Of a stretch of DNA of 64,000 nucleotides, positions 45,393-55,332 are shown in pieces. The position numbers and the translations under genes are program-made. Each line of letters begins with the position of its first letter. Position 1 is the first letter of the stretch. Under the pieces are notes generated by a model, which had not been told where the DNA came from, searched no databases, and saw nothing but the letters and a program-made list of their open reading frames with translations. The stretch is taken from positions 116,528,294 to 116,592,293 of the forward strand of contig NC_135497.1 in assembly GCF_052857255.1 (NCBI RefSeq). The letters are read 5' to 3'. This DNA is from Amblyomma americanum (lineage: Eukaryota > Arthropoda > Arachnida > Ixodida > Ixodidae).

Positions 45393-46880
45393 GCCAAACA
45401 AGTTTCATGGTACAAAATCAAGCAAAAAAACCAGTGGCACTGTGTAGAGATGATGTGCTTCTGGTCTGGGAAGTACTGAAGTGTTTTTTTTTTGTTTTTA
45501 TAGTCATTTTTGTTTGTTGTAGATGCCACATGTGCATTTTGCTTTTGTTGTTAAAGGCCACCTGCAGGGGCTTTTGGGCATTTTGAGATGATAATCGCAT
45601 CACATTCCTTGGGTCCTCTCGCACCAGTACAAAAAACCGTTTTTCAAAATGCCTAGTAAAAGTACTCAAAAAGCGAAAACCAGGAAACCGAAACTGGGTT
45701 TCAACCTAACTATGACGTCACGGATACTGTATCAAAACCCATCGTATGTGCATTTATTGCCTAAAACTGGCAACTGTGAGTGAAAGAGCTTGGGTCATTA
45801 TTCGTCTGAAGCTAAGCCAACTCGAAATTTTGTCCTTCAGCAAATGCAGAGCGAATACTGATGGCCGTGCATCCAGTGACGTCACACGCAAGGTTGCTAG
45901 TAGAAATCTCCCTGATTGAGGCCTTGAGGCTATGAAATTGAAAATTTTGAAGTTTGTTTGTGCAGCAATAAAACATCGCCCCACTACAAAATTTAGCACA
46001 AAAGACCAGAAAACTGCGGAGAACATACCATGAAAGTTTCAGTAAAATCAGTGGAGGACGCCAACTGTGACCTTTGTTCAAGGTGCATTCTCATCTGCAT
46101 TCCCTTCTTTGAGAGCCTTGTTCATTCAAAGTACCTCGGCATCCAGAATTTATAGTGGCCAGCTGCACGCAAATCTGATAATTAATTATGCATGACACTG
46201 CGGTATTGTCACCCGGCGGTGGCTATTTCAACCAGTTTCAACAGGGTTTTTGCCCAGACTGGCTGTCTGCGTGTATACCCAGCTGGCGTCACTCACTCGT
46301 GAACAGAACTGCTGATCGACCAAGCCTGTCGCATCAAAGTGTGGTTAACATCGCCAGTACAACTGAAACTGCATTGGCGACGAATTCGATATGTGTCACA
46401 GCACTAATACTGCTGCACTAATACCACCCTCTGGTTACGCTGACCGCTGATATGGCAACGCTAAACATAGGGAACGGGCCTGTAACAGATGTTGCTGTAA
46501 AACGCTTCTCGTAAAAAAAATCCCGTGGCTGTGATGCAGCACCAGGAGGTTCCATCGCAAACGCACATCAAACATCATACCAATGGCCTGTGTGCATGCA
46601 TTTTACATTTATTTACCACCCAAACCGGCGAGCGGCGATGACAGTGTGAACACATTTTGGAAATCAAGCTGCACTGAATAAAATAAAAACAAATTTTCAT
46701 GGCTTCTATAGAATGTCTTTCTGCATGTTCCATTTTTATTAATCGTGCTTCAGAAATTTGGTTCAAGCAGGTTATGAGGCTCATTGGGTTTGATAACTGT
46801 CGAAACGAGCCCATTTGACCGGTATAATTCACAAGCATGCGACATTCTGATATGCTAGCGACTGAAAGAAAGCTCGCCTT
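45393..46880. other. intergenic DNA, repeat-like but undefined
   Basis: The stretch at about 45550-46090 contains TGACGTCACGG and CAGTGACGTCACACGC and looks like a degraded interspersed repeat, but I see no ends or coding. Confidence 0.4.
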
Positions 46881-47440
46881 GAAGGAGTATAGACGCAAAA
46901 TTTTCAGTTGCGTGTTTTCTGCTTTGTAGTGATGCGTAAGATATTAGTTGCATGGATCACCACGTGGCATTTGCCTATGACTGCTAAACAATTTAAAATT
47001 GCATTTCTCTCGCATTGTTTCAGTTTTGAGCGATGGCTGTGATGTCAAAGGTCAGTGTAATTCATGCGAAGCATGAAAAAGCTCTGATATAATCGCTGTT
47101 TTGTCATTTTGATTCTCTACAGAATTAAAACCAGCCTTTCTCAAGAGCCAAAATGACAGCGAATGAAGAAGCAGCGATTGCAGTTTTTTAATGCCTCATG
47201 TGACCTTTGACGTAACAATGCTGTTGAAACCAAAACAGCGTGAGAAAAATTCAACTGTAAATTATTTAGTGACAATAGGTAAATAGTGTGAGGTGATTCG
47301 TGTATTTTAATATAATTTTAGCACCGCCGCATCCGTATACGGCAAACGTGGCTGAGCAAGCCTGGAAACTGTAGCATGTTGCATGTTACTGTATTTGCCG
47401 TGCAACTGTCCGGCTATGCTAAAACTCTCCAATGCCTTGG

Positions 47441-47592
47441 AGCCGCCGCAGTGGCTCAGTGGTTATGGCGCTTGGCTGCTGACCTGAAAGACGTTAAAGA
47501 ACCCCAGGTGGTCAAAATTTTCGGAGCCCTTCACTAAGCCGTCCCTTATAGCCTGAGTCACTTTGGGACGTCAAACCCAATAAACCAACTAA
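47441..47592 (+). mobile_element. SINE (Ruka-like), internally deleted
   Basis: A-box TGGCTCAGTGG and head CGCTTGGCTGCTGACC are joined directly to GACGTTAAAGAACCCC, deleting the B-box and body. The 3' end reads CAATAAACC. Confidence 0.88.
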
Positions 47593-47612
47593 ACCATCTC
47601 TAATGTCTTACA

Positions 47613-47850
47613 CAGCCGCCGCGGTGGCTCTGTGGTTATGGCGCTCGGCTGCTGACCCGAAAGATGCAGGTTCGACCCCGGCCGCGGCGGTCGAATTTCG
47701 ATGGAGGCGAAATTCTAGAGGCCTGTGTACTGTGCGATGTCAGTGCACGTTAAAGAACCCAGGTGGTCGAAATTTCCAGAGCCCTCCACTACGGCGTCCC
47801 TCATAGCCTGAGTTGCTTTGGGACGTAAAAACCCCATAAACCAAACCAAT
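47613..47850 (+). mobile_element. tRNA-derived SINE (Ruka-like), full length
   Basis: Nearly consensus: A-box TGGCTCTGTGG, B-box AGGTTCGACCCC, full body and the 3' end CCCCATAAACCAAACC. Target duplication CTAATGYCTTACA at 47600-47612 and 47851-47863. Confidence 0.94.
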
Positions 47851-47917
47851 CTAATGCCTTACATGTCATTAGAAAGAAGAAAACATGGAACTGAACTTTG
47901 ATGTCTATACTCCTTTA

Positions 47918-48313
47918 ATTAAAGATTTATGTAGAATAATCAGTGCATTGAAATATTTTAAGGCTACAAAGTTGCAGCACTATTTTTTAGGACGGCACAT
48001 CTTAGTTTTCGATGTGAAGCGAGTATTGCTAATCGCGGTACATGCAAAAGGTAGTGTGTACAAGTGCAGCCAAAATATTCCATAAGCGCATTTCAATATT
48101 TAATGTTTTCTCATGCGTTCCATAGAGAAGATATAAGGGTTTACTGCGTTTAATACGTGAGCACACTGCAGCTGCATGTGCTAGTGTAAATGTATATCCA
48201 ATGGTAGCACCGAACATCAGAATAATGTTATAAAAAACGTTATGCAAGTTGCAGTAATATTATACTGTCATGCGTGAATGAGGAAGATCACAAGAAGCAG
48301 CGGGGGGCTTCGA
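47918..48313. other. intergenic DNA, nothing recognised
   Basis: No supported feature. Confidence 0.5.
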
Positions 48314-48415
48314 TGAACGTCTTGACCACAGCTCCAGAGCGGTGTCACTTCCTCTTTTTGAGGCGGCGCATGCTTCAGGTCAGCGCTATAGGCGAACATG
48401 CGGAATGCACGGTGT
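48314..48415 (+). repeat. direct repeat flanking gypsy region, left copy
   Basis: GAACGTCTTGACC followed by GAGCGGTGTCACTTCCTC and TTTTTGAGGCGGCGC recurs in the same orientation at 54414-54500. The two copies bracket the Ty3/gypsy remains. They may be LTR pieces, but no TG...CA ends are visible. Confidence 0.7.
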
Positions 48416-48514
48416 CACTGGCTCCCGGCAAGAAAGAGCATCATCTCGGTGCATAGCCTGTGAGCCTAAAAAGTGCACTAAGTGAAGCATGATGTGCGTG
48501 CGAAAGGCCAGCTC

Positions 48515-49500
48515 TACCACTCGTAGTAGGGCTTGAGACGGACAACATATGTACCACCTCAGGGTGTAGGGATTACCGAGACTTCTGAAAGCCGTTAGGA
48601 ATGACCTCACAGTTGAGGTCTCCGACTGTCCTGATCACTTTGTAGTGTCCAAAGTACCGGCAGAGGAGCTTTTTGCTAAGTCTGCGTCGGCAGAATTGGA
48701 AACCAGATCCACACACGGTCTCCTGATGTGTACCGAACATCATGGCGTCAGGGGTTATAACGTTGGGCATCTCGGTGTTATAAAGAATCCGTACTCTGGC
48801 CAGCTGACGAGCCTCTTCGGTGAGGTGCAGGAAGGTGTGAAGATCTGCATTCAGGTCGACGTCGTCCACATGCAGTAACATGGCGTCGAGCATTGTGGTC
48901 ACGTCGGGGCCGTAGACATAACAAAATGGTGTCATGTTTGTCGTTTCCTGTATGGCCGTATTTTATATGAAGGTGATGTATGGGAGCATCCATGATTTGG
49001 GCCAGCATGAACTTTGGGACACAAACAAAGAGAGACACATGGAACACGGAACACACAGCAGTGTGTTCCGTGTTCCATGTGTCTCTCTTTGTTTGTGTCC
49101 CAAAGTTCATGCTGGCCCAAATCATGGATTCATACCAACTGGCCCAGAAAAATGCCATTTTGCTGTATGGGAGCAGTTTGCCCCAAGTTCTGTGCTGAAC
49201 GTCGACATACATTGAGAGCATGTCAGCTAGCGTTTTGCTCAATCAATCCGTTAAACCGTTCGTTTGAGGGTGGTAGGATGTCCTCTTGCGGTGGTTTGTA
49301 TGACTGTGCCGTAAAATCTGCTGTAGGAGTTCAGCCATGAATGCTGTACCCCTGTCGGTGATTAAGATCTTTGGTGCACCGTGGCACGTACAAAACGATC
49401 TGGTGGACGAAGAATTTTGCCACGTTGAGGGCTGTGGCGCTTGCCAGAGCTGATTTTTCCGCGTATCGTGTCAGGTAGTCAGTTGCCACGGCGACTCACT
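48515..49500 (-). pseudogene. Ty3/gypsy integrase core and C-terminus
   Basis: Minus-strand coding, broken by frameshifts and an insertion. Integrase core pieces ATDYLTRYAE (first catalytic Asp, about 49480) and ITDRGTAFMAELL (second Asp, about 49340) are readable, then KTLADMLSMYVDVQHRTWG. After an inserted hairpin, NTAIQETTNMTPFCYVYG and the GPF/Y-like RYFGHYKVIRTVG follow, ending with HVVRLKPYY near 48520. The order and motifs are those of a Ty3/gypsy integrase; stops show that it is dead. Confidence 0.85.
48989..49163 (-). mobile_element. palindromic insertion in integrase, CTGGGCCAGTTGG head
   Basis: The insertion splits the integrase between LLPY and ITF and duplicates 12 bp, TGTATGGGAGCA (48977-48988 and 49164-49175). 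Read on the minus strand it has a head with CTGGGCCAGTTGGTATGA, followed by a perfect hairpin of 69-base arms (49061-49129 and 48988-49056) with the 4-base loop AGCA. Same architecture as 26336-26558, with different arm sequence. Confidence 0.9.
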
Positions 49501-49833
49501 TTTTCCCCAAATGAAAAGAGGGAATGGGTTCAGCATGTCCATCCTGATCTGCTGGAAAGGCTGCGATGGTGGTGCTATAGGCTCCAAGAATCCAGCTGGT
49601 TTTGTTGAGGGCACTTCGCGACACTGACAGCCTCGGCATGTTCTGATGTAGTGTGCAACGTCCGACTGAAGACGGGGCCAGTAGTAGTTCTCTTTGATCC
49701 TTGCAAGTGTGCGGGCTGTGCCCAAATGTCCAGAAGTCGGTTCATCATGTGAACCTTGAAGGATTTCGTCACATAGGCTCGCCGGTATGACAATATGGTA
49801 TTGCTGATTGTTTGCAGCGAAATTTTTCTTCAC
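49471..49833 (-). pseudogene. Ty3/gypsy integrase zinc-binding (H2C2) domain
   Basis: A 120-codon open frame: SHDEPTSGHLG (His pair), ARIKENYYWPRLQSDV, then YIRTCRGCQ (Cys pair), the H-x(5)-H...C-x-x-C integrase N-terminal domain found in Ty3/gypsy elements. It ends in PFQQIRMDMLNPFP, the start of the core. It lies upstream (minus strand) of the broken core at 48515-49500. Confidence 0.9.
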
Positions 49834-49903
49834 AAGACCATGGCGAATGCAGAGTGACGCTACCTAGCGCTTGAAAGCCTTCGGGACAATAGGGCGGGTA
49901 CTG

Positions 49904-50400
49904 TTAAACTCCATGAGGTCCCGTTTGTTCTTCCGACGCGGGAAGAAGTTGAGAAGGTATCGCCGTATAGCGCTGGAGGAGATTTTCTGCTTGGCCTCGC
50001 TGCTGTGGCGAAAGCGCGGGGTTAATGTCGAACTTGAAGTTGGGAACACCAGTGTGCACTTCTGCTGACGACACCATGGCAAGGCTGGCCACTCGTCGAA
50101 TGTCAGCGATACCATGAATGTGGGCCACAGCTCCCAAGGCTGAGATGTTGGTGCTCACCTCCAAAATTCATAAGCAGCACTTTGGTATCTCCGTTTTCGA
50201 GGCAAACGACCCCTCTGGTGACAGCAAGGCTGCGGTCGAAAAGCATAATTTGTTTGCTTTCGACGACACCTTCAGACTTCCGCAGCGTCTTCGCGCCGAC
50301 GGATACCACAACGCTCATACGGGCGTGGATTGGTGACCCCATGCTCTGGGCCCCTCCAGGAAGCCGGACTCCAGACCGCCTGAATCCTTTAACGTCGAGG
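49904..50400 (-). pseudogene. Ty3/gypsy protease-RT linker
   Basis: Two overlapping minus-strand frames (50103-50342 and 49904-50164) carry SLAVTRGVVCLENGDTKVLL, a GEHQHLSLG block and DINPALSPQQRGQAENLLQRY, sequence that lies between protease and RT in Ty3/gypsy polyproteins. The RT and RNase H domains that should follow are deleted: the frame jumps to the integrase within about 70 bases. Confidence 0.75.
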
Positions 50401-50564
50401 TTACGCTACCCACAAAGGTAGCCGGCAGCTGCAAGGACTGCAACTAGAGTTCGGGCCTCCGGTGTTTCGTCCGACTGTGAGGACACTGACCTCCGATTCA
50501 GCACACGACCATCAGTGTCCACGTAAACCTCATCAGCATGCCTGATGCCATTACTTTGACGTCC

Positions 50565-51640
50565 CTTGTGCTGCAGCAGCCACGCGAGCCACCTTCCAAG
50601 ATTTCCTAGGCGAGGAGCTGGAGGACTGGCTTGAGAAGTTCGAGCGCGTAGCCCAATACAACGGGTGGGTTGACGACTCGAAGATGCAGCATGTGTTTTT
50701 TTTTTTTTCGCTGGAGGGTGCAGCTCGTACTTGGTTTGAGAACCAAGAGGCCACAATATTATAACAACGTGGGGTTCTTTCAAGGCTCAGTTTTGGAGGC
50801 TCTTACCACCGTCCTCCGGAAAGAACGCTCTGAGTTGCTCCTTTAGGCGCGCATCCAACTGCCAAACAATACTGTCCTCATTTAATCCGAGGGCATGGCG
50901 AAGCTCTTACGCCGGGCTGATCCCAACATGTCGCAAGAGAAGAAGCTGCATTATCTTATGAGGGGCATCAAGGAGCAGGTCTTCTCTGGGTTAGTTCGAA
51001 GCCCGCCCTGAACAGTCGCCGAATTTGTTTCCGACACCATCAATGGAGAAGATGCTTGACATGCGATCCAGGCAGTTACGAGCGTCCGCTGTATCACTGA
51101 TTGCCATTAGCGGTGTTGATGCTTCTACAGCCGCGACGTCCTTCGGGATACCATCCAGACTGTTGTACGCAAAGAGCTTCAAAAGCTGTTTCCAGCACCG
51201 CAGGTTTCTTTTATTTCGGACATTATTCGTGAAGAGGTCCAACAGGTGCTCACGTCGCCAGACCCTCTTCAACCGAACACGCCACCCCAGATGATGACAT
51301 ACACCTGTCTACATTCGCCGGCAACCATGCACTCCTTCCGCGCGCTCTTCTCAGGTGCCCCCTCGGAAGAGCGACGTCTGGCGTACTGGCGATCAGCGCG
51401 ACCTCCGTGCTATCACTGTGGCGGGCCCGGTCACGTCTACCGCGACTGTCGTTACCGGCGTATGGGCCTGCAGGGATGCAGTGCCGATGCGCGCGCGCAG
51501 CGTGGTCAGCCTAGGGAAATAAGCGATACCTGGCCGAGTCACCTGGAGCACCACAGCCCGGTCGCCGTCCCCACCGTTTCTCGTCTCCGCGACGTCCTTC
51601 CGCTGACTTTCGCGCGTAAGGTCTCCTATATCTAGTCCCC
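50565..51640 (+). pseudogene. Ty3/gypsy gag with CCHC zinc knuckle, head-to-head with pol
   Basis: Plus-strand coding in three frames: EELEDWLEKFERVAQYNGW and SLEGAARTWFENQEA (capsid-like part), then frameshifted stretches, and at about 51400-51450 CYHCGGPGHVYRDC, a C-x2-C-x4-H-x4-C nucleocapsid knuckle. A T run (50697-50708) is one of the breaks. Orientation is opposite to the pol pieces to its left, so these cannot be one intact element. Confidence 0.82.
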
Positions 51641-51772
51641 ATCGGGAAAGCGGCAACCTTTGGGAGGAGGTGGCTCGCCGGAGAAACGTCCAAGATCCTC
51701 CACAGCTGCACACACCTGACCGACCGCTTCTACGACACACCGACGATCACCATGCAGCCTCCGCCGCTACAC

Positions 51773-51990
51773 CCGCCGCGGTGGCTCAGTGGAGGACGCT
51801 CGGCTACTGATCCGGAGTAGAGTCACTGGAAAAACTTCAGTGACTCTAATCCGGAGTACCCGCGGGTTCGAACCCGACCGCGGCGGCCGCGTTTCGATGG
51901 AGGAGAAAAGCAAAGGCGCCCGTGTGCTGTACCGTCAGTGTACGCGATAAAGGTCCCCTGGTGGTCGAAAAAAATTTCGAGGACGCTTAA
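51773..51990 (+). mobile_element. SINE with a 29-bp hairpin insert between A and B boxes
   Basis: Head CCGCCGCGGTGGCTCAGTGG (A-box), B-box GGGTTCGAACCC, body GTTTCGATGGAGGAGAAAAG and TGGTGGTCGAAA, truncated 3' end. Between the boxes, a 29-bp segment (51821-51849) is bounded by a 10-bp direct repeat ATCCGGAGTA (51811-51820 and 51850-51859). Confidence 0.86.
51819..51849. repeat. short perfect hairpin
   Basis: Arms TAGAGTCACTG (51819-51829) and CAGTGACTCTA (51839-51849) around the 9-base loop GAAAAACTT. Confidence 0.95.
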
Positions 51991-52079
51991 GCTTAGCATT
52001 TAATTAAGAGCAGGACGCGGCAGCGCGCGTTGCAGCATTGCCAAGGAATCCACGGAACGCCATCGTCCTTCGGTGCGAC

Positions 52080-53560
52080 CCCTTGGCCGGACACTTTAAG
52101 CAAAGGAAACATATCTTGGTGGACACCCGAACCGCGCCGTAAGGCAAGGAAAATGAAAATAAATTTTTTTAAGGAAAGGAAAGGACGCCTGTCTCACATA
52201 TATCGGTGGACAAAAAAGTATGGTGGGGCAGCCAAAAAAGAATGTAAACCAATAGGCCCCTGCCTGTGCCACTAAGTATAACAGGCTTAACCCAATCGTA
52301 ATATAAATGAAAAGACCCGAAGGCAATGTTGTGCTTTTGCCACCCGTAGGTGGGAAAATGAAAAAAATGAGGGGGGGGGGGGGAGGGGGTAATGCTACTA
52401 AGCGACCCACAGCCGGGGGAGCGGGCCCGGGGAGACTCCCCTGATCTCCCCTGGGACGTAGCGGAGGGGGTGGGACGTAGGTTATGGGAATAGGACTGAG
52501 GGAAGGGTTATGGGTAATGGGATATGGGACTGGGGACAGCGAGAGATTTCCTCATTTTATCATTGCTCGACTCCTGTCTGGCCAGGACAGGGAGGGCGTC
52601 GATGTTGACCAATGGTGCGGCTCCACTCACGGGATGCCCAACCACCCAACGACGCAATAGCTCCGACTCGGAGACAGGAAATCCTAACCCGGGGCAGCTG
52701 CCTCGGGCTCCTCCACGACTTTAGGGGTTCGGTTCGGACTTGCGAGTCGCTGCCCAGCTACTAACCGTCAATAAATTCTTTTCGCGGTTTTTCAGACTCC
52801 GGAAGTATGTGTGGTGGATCCAGCCAATGGAAATTAGCCTCCCGGGGACCCACCTGTGCTTCCAACCAACCAACCTTGCACTTATTTCCTCCCCTAGCTT
52901 GCTCCACACCTACTGAGGAGGGAGTGTTCAGGGCCGGGCCACAAGCCAAGAACCTAGCCGAGGGTGAGATGACCCGGGCCTACTCCACCGCTACTCCACA
53001 ACATCGACGGTTTTCGCATCGGTCGTACTAAGGTCCCCTGTACCTCGGCGTCCCGCGCTCTAGCCTCACGGCTCCGCAGTCAGCCATCCCTGGCTGCATC
53101 CCCGAGGACATCGCTCCCGAGGAGCCCTTAATTCTGCTGAAAACCGCCGCGCGGACCTGGCCTCTCCGTGACCAGAAACCGACGCGCCAGCCGGTAGCCA
53201 CGTACGCCCCCGCGTGCAGAGGCTTTTTGACTTTCGTATGCTTTTCGAGCCAAATTCCGTGAGTCCAACCTGATTGTGAAACCAGACCTACCTCCACACA
53301 GGCATCGGACCTCACGTGCGCGACTGGCCCACACAGTCGCTTGGGAGTCGCTGCCACTCCCATGGGGTTTTGCATCCCCAGACGACGGGCCCCGGCCAGC
53401 CCATCCCCACCGCTGGCGTTGCACCGGAACAAAGCCTAGTAGCCGAAACTACACCGGCCCGTATCCGGTGGCAGGGGGGGCCACGAGCAGGCCGCACAGT
53501 CGGATTTCCCCCCCTATCTCGGTGGACATCCGAACCGGGCCGTAAGGGAAGGAAATTTAA
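52080..53560. repeat. GC-rich composite repeat block
   Basis: Base composition changes sharply (long G run at 52372-52390, then clearly GC-rich to about 53500). CAATAAATTCTTTT at about 52769 could be a poly(A) signal. A GGACACCCGAACCGCGCCGT...GGAAAGG...GTCTCACAT block (52120-52195) recurs at 53520-53640. The open frames on both strands are overlapping, of low complexity and without known motifs. It separates gag from the protease piece, so it is probably nested insertions. Confidence 0.5.
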
Positions 53561-53763
53561 ATGAAAATTGGTTTTAAGGAAAGGAAAAGACGCCTAGCTG
53601 TCTCACAATTCTCGCTGGACACCCGTACCGCGCCGTAAGGCAAGGAAAATCCCCTAACGGCGCGGTTGAGGTGTCCGCCGAGATGCGCCATTTTTCGCTC
53701 ACGGCCAAAGACGCCGACGACTCCGGCTTTTCTGCGAAACGAGCTCCTTAACGCTATCGCGTT

Positions 53764-53890
53764 AATATTCCGGAGCCCTCCACTACGGCATCTCTTTCTT
53801 CTCTCAGTCCATCCTTTATCCCTTCCCTTACGGCGCAGTTCAGGTGTCCGCCGAGAAGTGAGACAGCTGATGCGTACTGCGCCATCTCCT
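53764..53890 (+). repeat. SINE-tail fragment (composite family)
   Basis: ATTCCGGAGCCCTCCACTAC followed by a pyrimidine-rich stretch and CCTTACGGCGCAGTTCAGGT then GAGACAG. This is the + strand version of the tail seen on the minus strand at 10805-10920. Confidence 0.7.
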
Positions 53891-53989
53891 CTCCCCCACC
53901 CCCCAAAAAAAGAAACCGACTGGCGCCGCACCGCAGCAGTGAGCGGACTCCGCGATGTTCCTTACACCGACGGCTACAACTGCTGATCT

Positions 53990-54410
53990 GAATTTACATT
54001 CAGTCGACGGCACCGATCGACGTCACCGCACTTGTGGACACCGGCACTGAGGTGCTGCTGTCAAGCTTCCAAGTGGTAGCGACATGATCCCAGTGCACCT
54101 CCAGCATGAAGCATTTATTAGGCCAATTTTAAACCACAAAACTGCCGCAATACAGGACAAAAACTTCTAAAAATACCCTGCCTACTTACTACTCGGTAAT
54201 CAGATGGACCTTTTGCCGCGACTGTGAAAAAGGTGACCACACCTTGGACGGGCCCACAGCTTCGTATTGTCGGGGGTCGTTTGATCACCCAAGCTGGCAA
54301 GTGCACGTCACGATCGAGTGACCATGCATCGAAGAGGAAAAAAATCTCGCAGTCATCGACCTGAAATCGAAGTCAGTGACGTTCTCAACCGAGAACGCAA
54401 TCCACAGTGC
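53990..54410 (+). pseudogene. Ty3/gypsy aspartic protease fragment
   Basis: PIDVTALVDTGTEVLLSS at about 54013-54068 contains the catalytic D-T-G of a retroviral-type aspartic protease, with a small frameshift just upstream. After a gap, GPQLRIVGGRLITQAGKC and an AVIDLKSKSVTFS stretch (about 54250-54390) fit the distal part of the domain. It is on the same strand as gag at 50565-51640, separated from it by about 2.3 kb of nested repeats. Confidence 0.7.
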
Positions 54411-54413
54411 TTC

Positions 54414-54500
54414 CGAACGTCTTACCAAAGCTCGAGCGGTGTCACTTCCTCTTCCTCTTTTTGAGGCGGCGCGTGCTTCAGGTCAGCGCATGCGGAATGC
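54414..54500 (+). repeat. direct repeat flanking gypsy region, right copy
   Basis: Matches 48314-48415, with a 6-base tandem duplication (CTTCCT) and a small deletion. See the left copy. Confidence 0.7.
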
Positions 54501-54607
54501 ACGTGCGGTATCAATATAGGTTGCATTAATTGTAACGTTCCTATGACGTTAAAAATGAACATATGACGTACCACAGCACAATATATAATGGACGAGTTGG
54601 TTTTTGA

Positions 54608-54793
54608 CTTCCATAGCTACAGCACATTTGATGGCACAGAGACGAAGATACACAACCCAGAGCGCTGGCAGACAACTATAAAAAGCAGTGGTAACGGCCT
54701 GCTGGCCATCCAATAAATTCAGCTGTCAGTCACGTTCTGCGTGTTGTGTGCAATGTCTTCCCTGTGCCGTCAAATGCGCTGTAGTTATGGAAG
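54608..54793. mobile_element. small TIR element with TATA and AATAAA motifs
   Basis: The 32-base arms (54608-54639 and 54762-54793) match at 29 positions (CTTCCATARCTACAGCRCAT...). Similarity between the two ends continues inward for some 30 bases more. The interior contains ACTATAAAAAGCAG (54676) and CCAATAAATTCAG (54710), so it could also be a promoter-bearing repeat. Confidence 0.75.
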
Positions 54794-54915
54794 GGATAAC
54801 GTACGTGTGATTACAAGTTATATAGAAAACATTAGCTAAAAATTCTAGATAAAGATTGTTTTAATATAGTCTTCTAAACATTATAGTAATATATTAGGGT
54901 CATAACTATAAAACA

Positions 54916-55290
<375 letters not shown>

Positions 55291-55331
<41 letters not shown>
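55291..55331. repeat. (AT)n microsatellite
   Basis: About 40 bases of AT repeat on the right side of the tRNA-half element. Confidence 0.97.

Positions 55332-55332
<1 letters not shown>

Larger units (their letters stand above)
46881..47917. mobile_element. TIR element (GGAGTATAGAC family) with two nested SINEs
   Basis: The left end GAAGGAGTATAGACGC and the reverse complement of the right end (AAAGGAGTATAGACATC) start inverted repeats that can be followed for about 65 bases, including GTTTTCTGCTTTG versus GTTTTCTTCTTTC. An inner foldback runs from about 47009 to 47244. Two SINEs (47441-47592 and 47613-47850) sit inside the right half. A second member of the family is at 62547-63056. Confidence 0.82.

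Noticed and set aside
53028..53560. Long overlapping frames on both strands (134, 98 and 89 codons)
   Set aside because: GC-rich sequence lacks stop codons by composition; proteins are Pro/Arg/Gly rich, without motifs, and compete in several frames.
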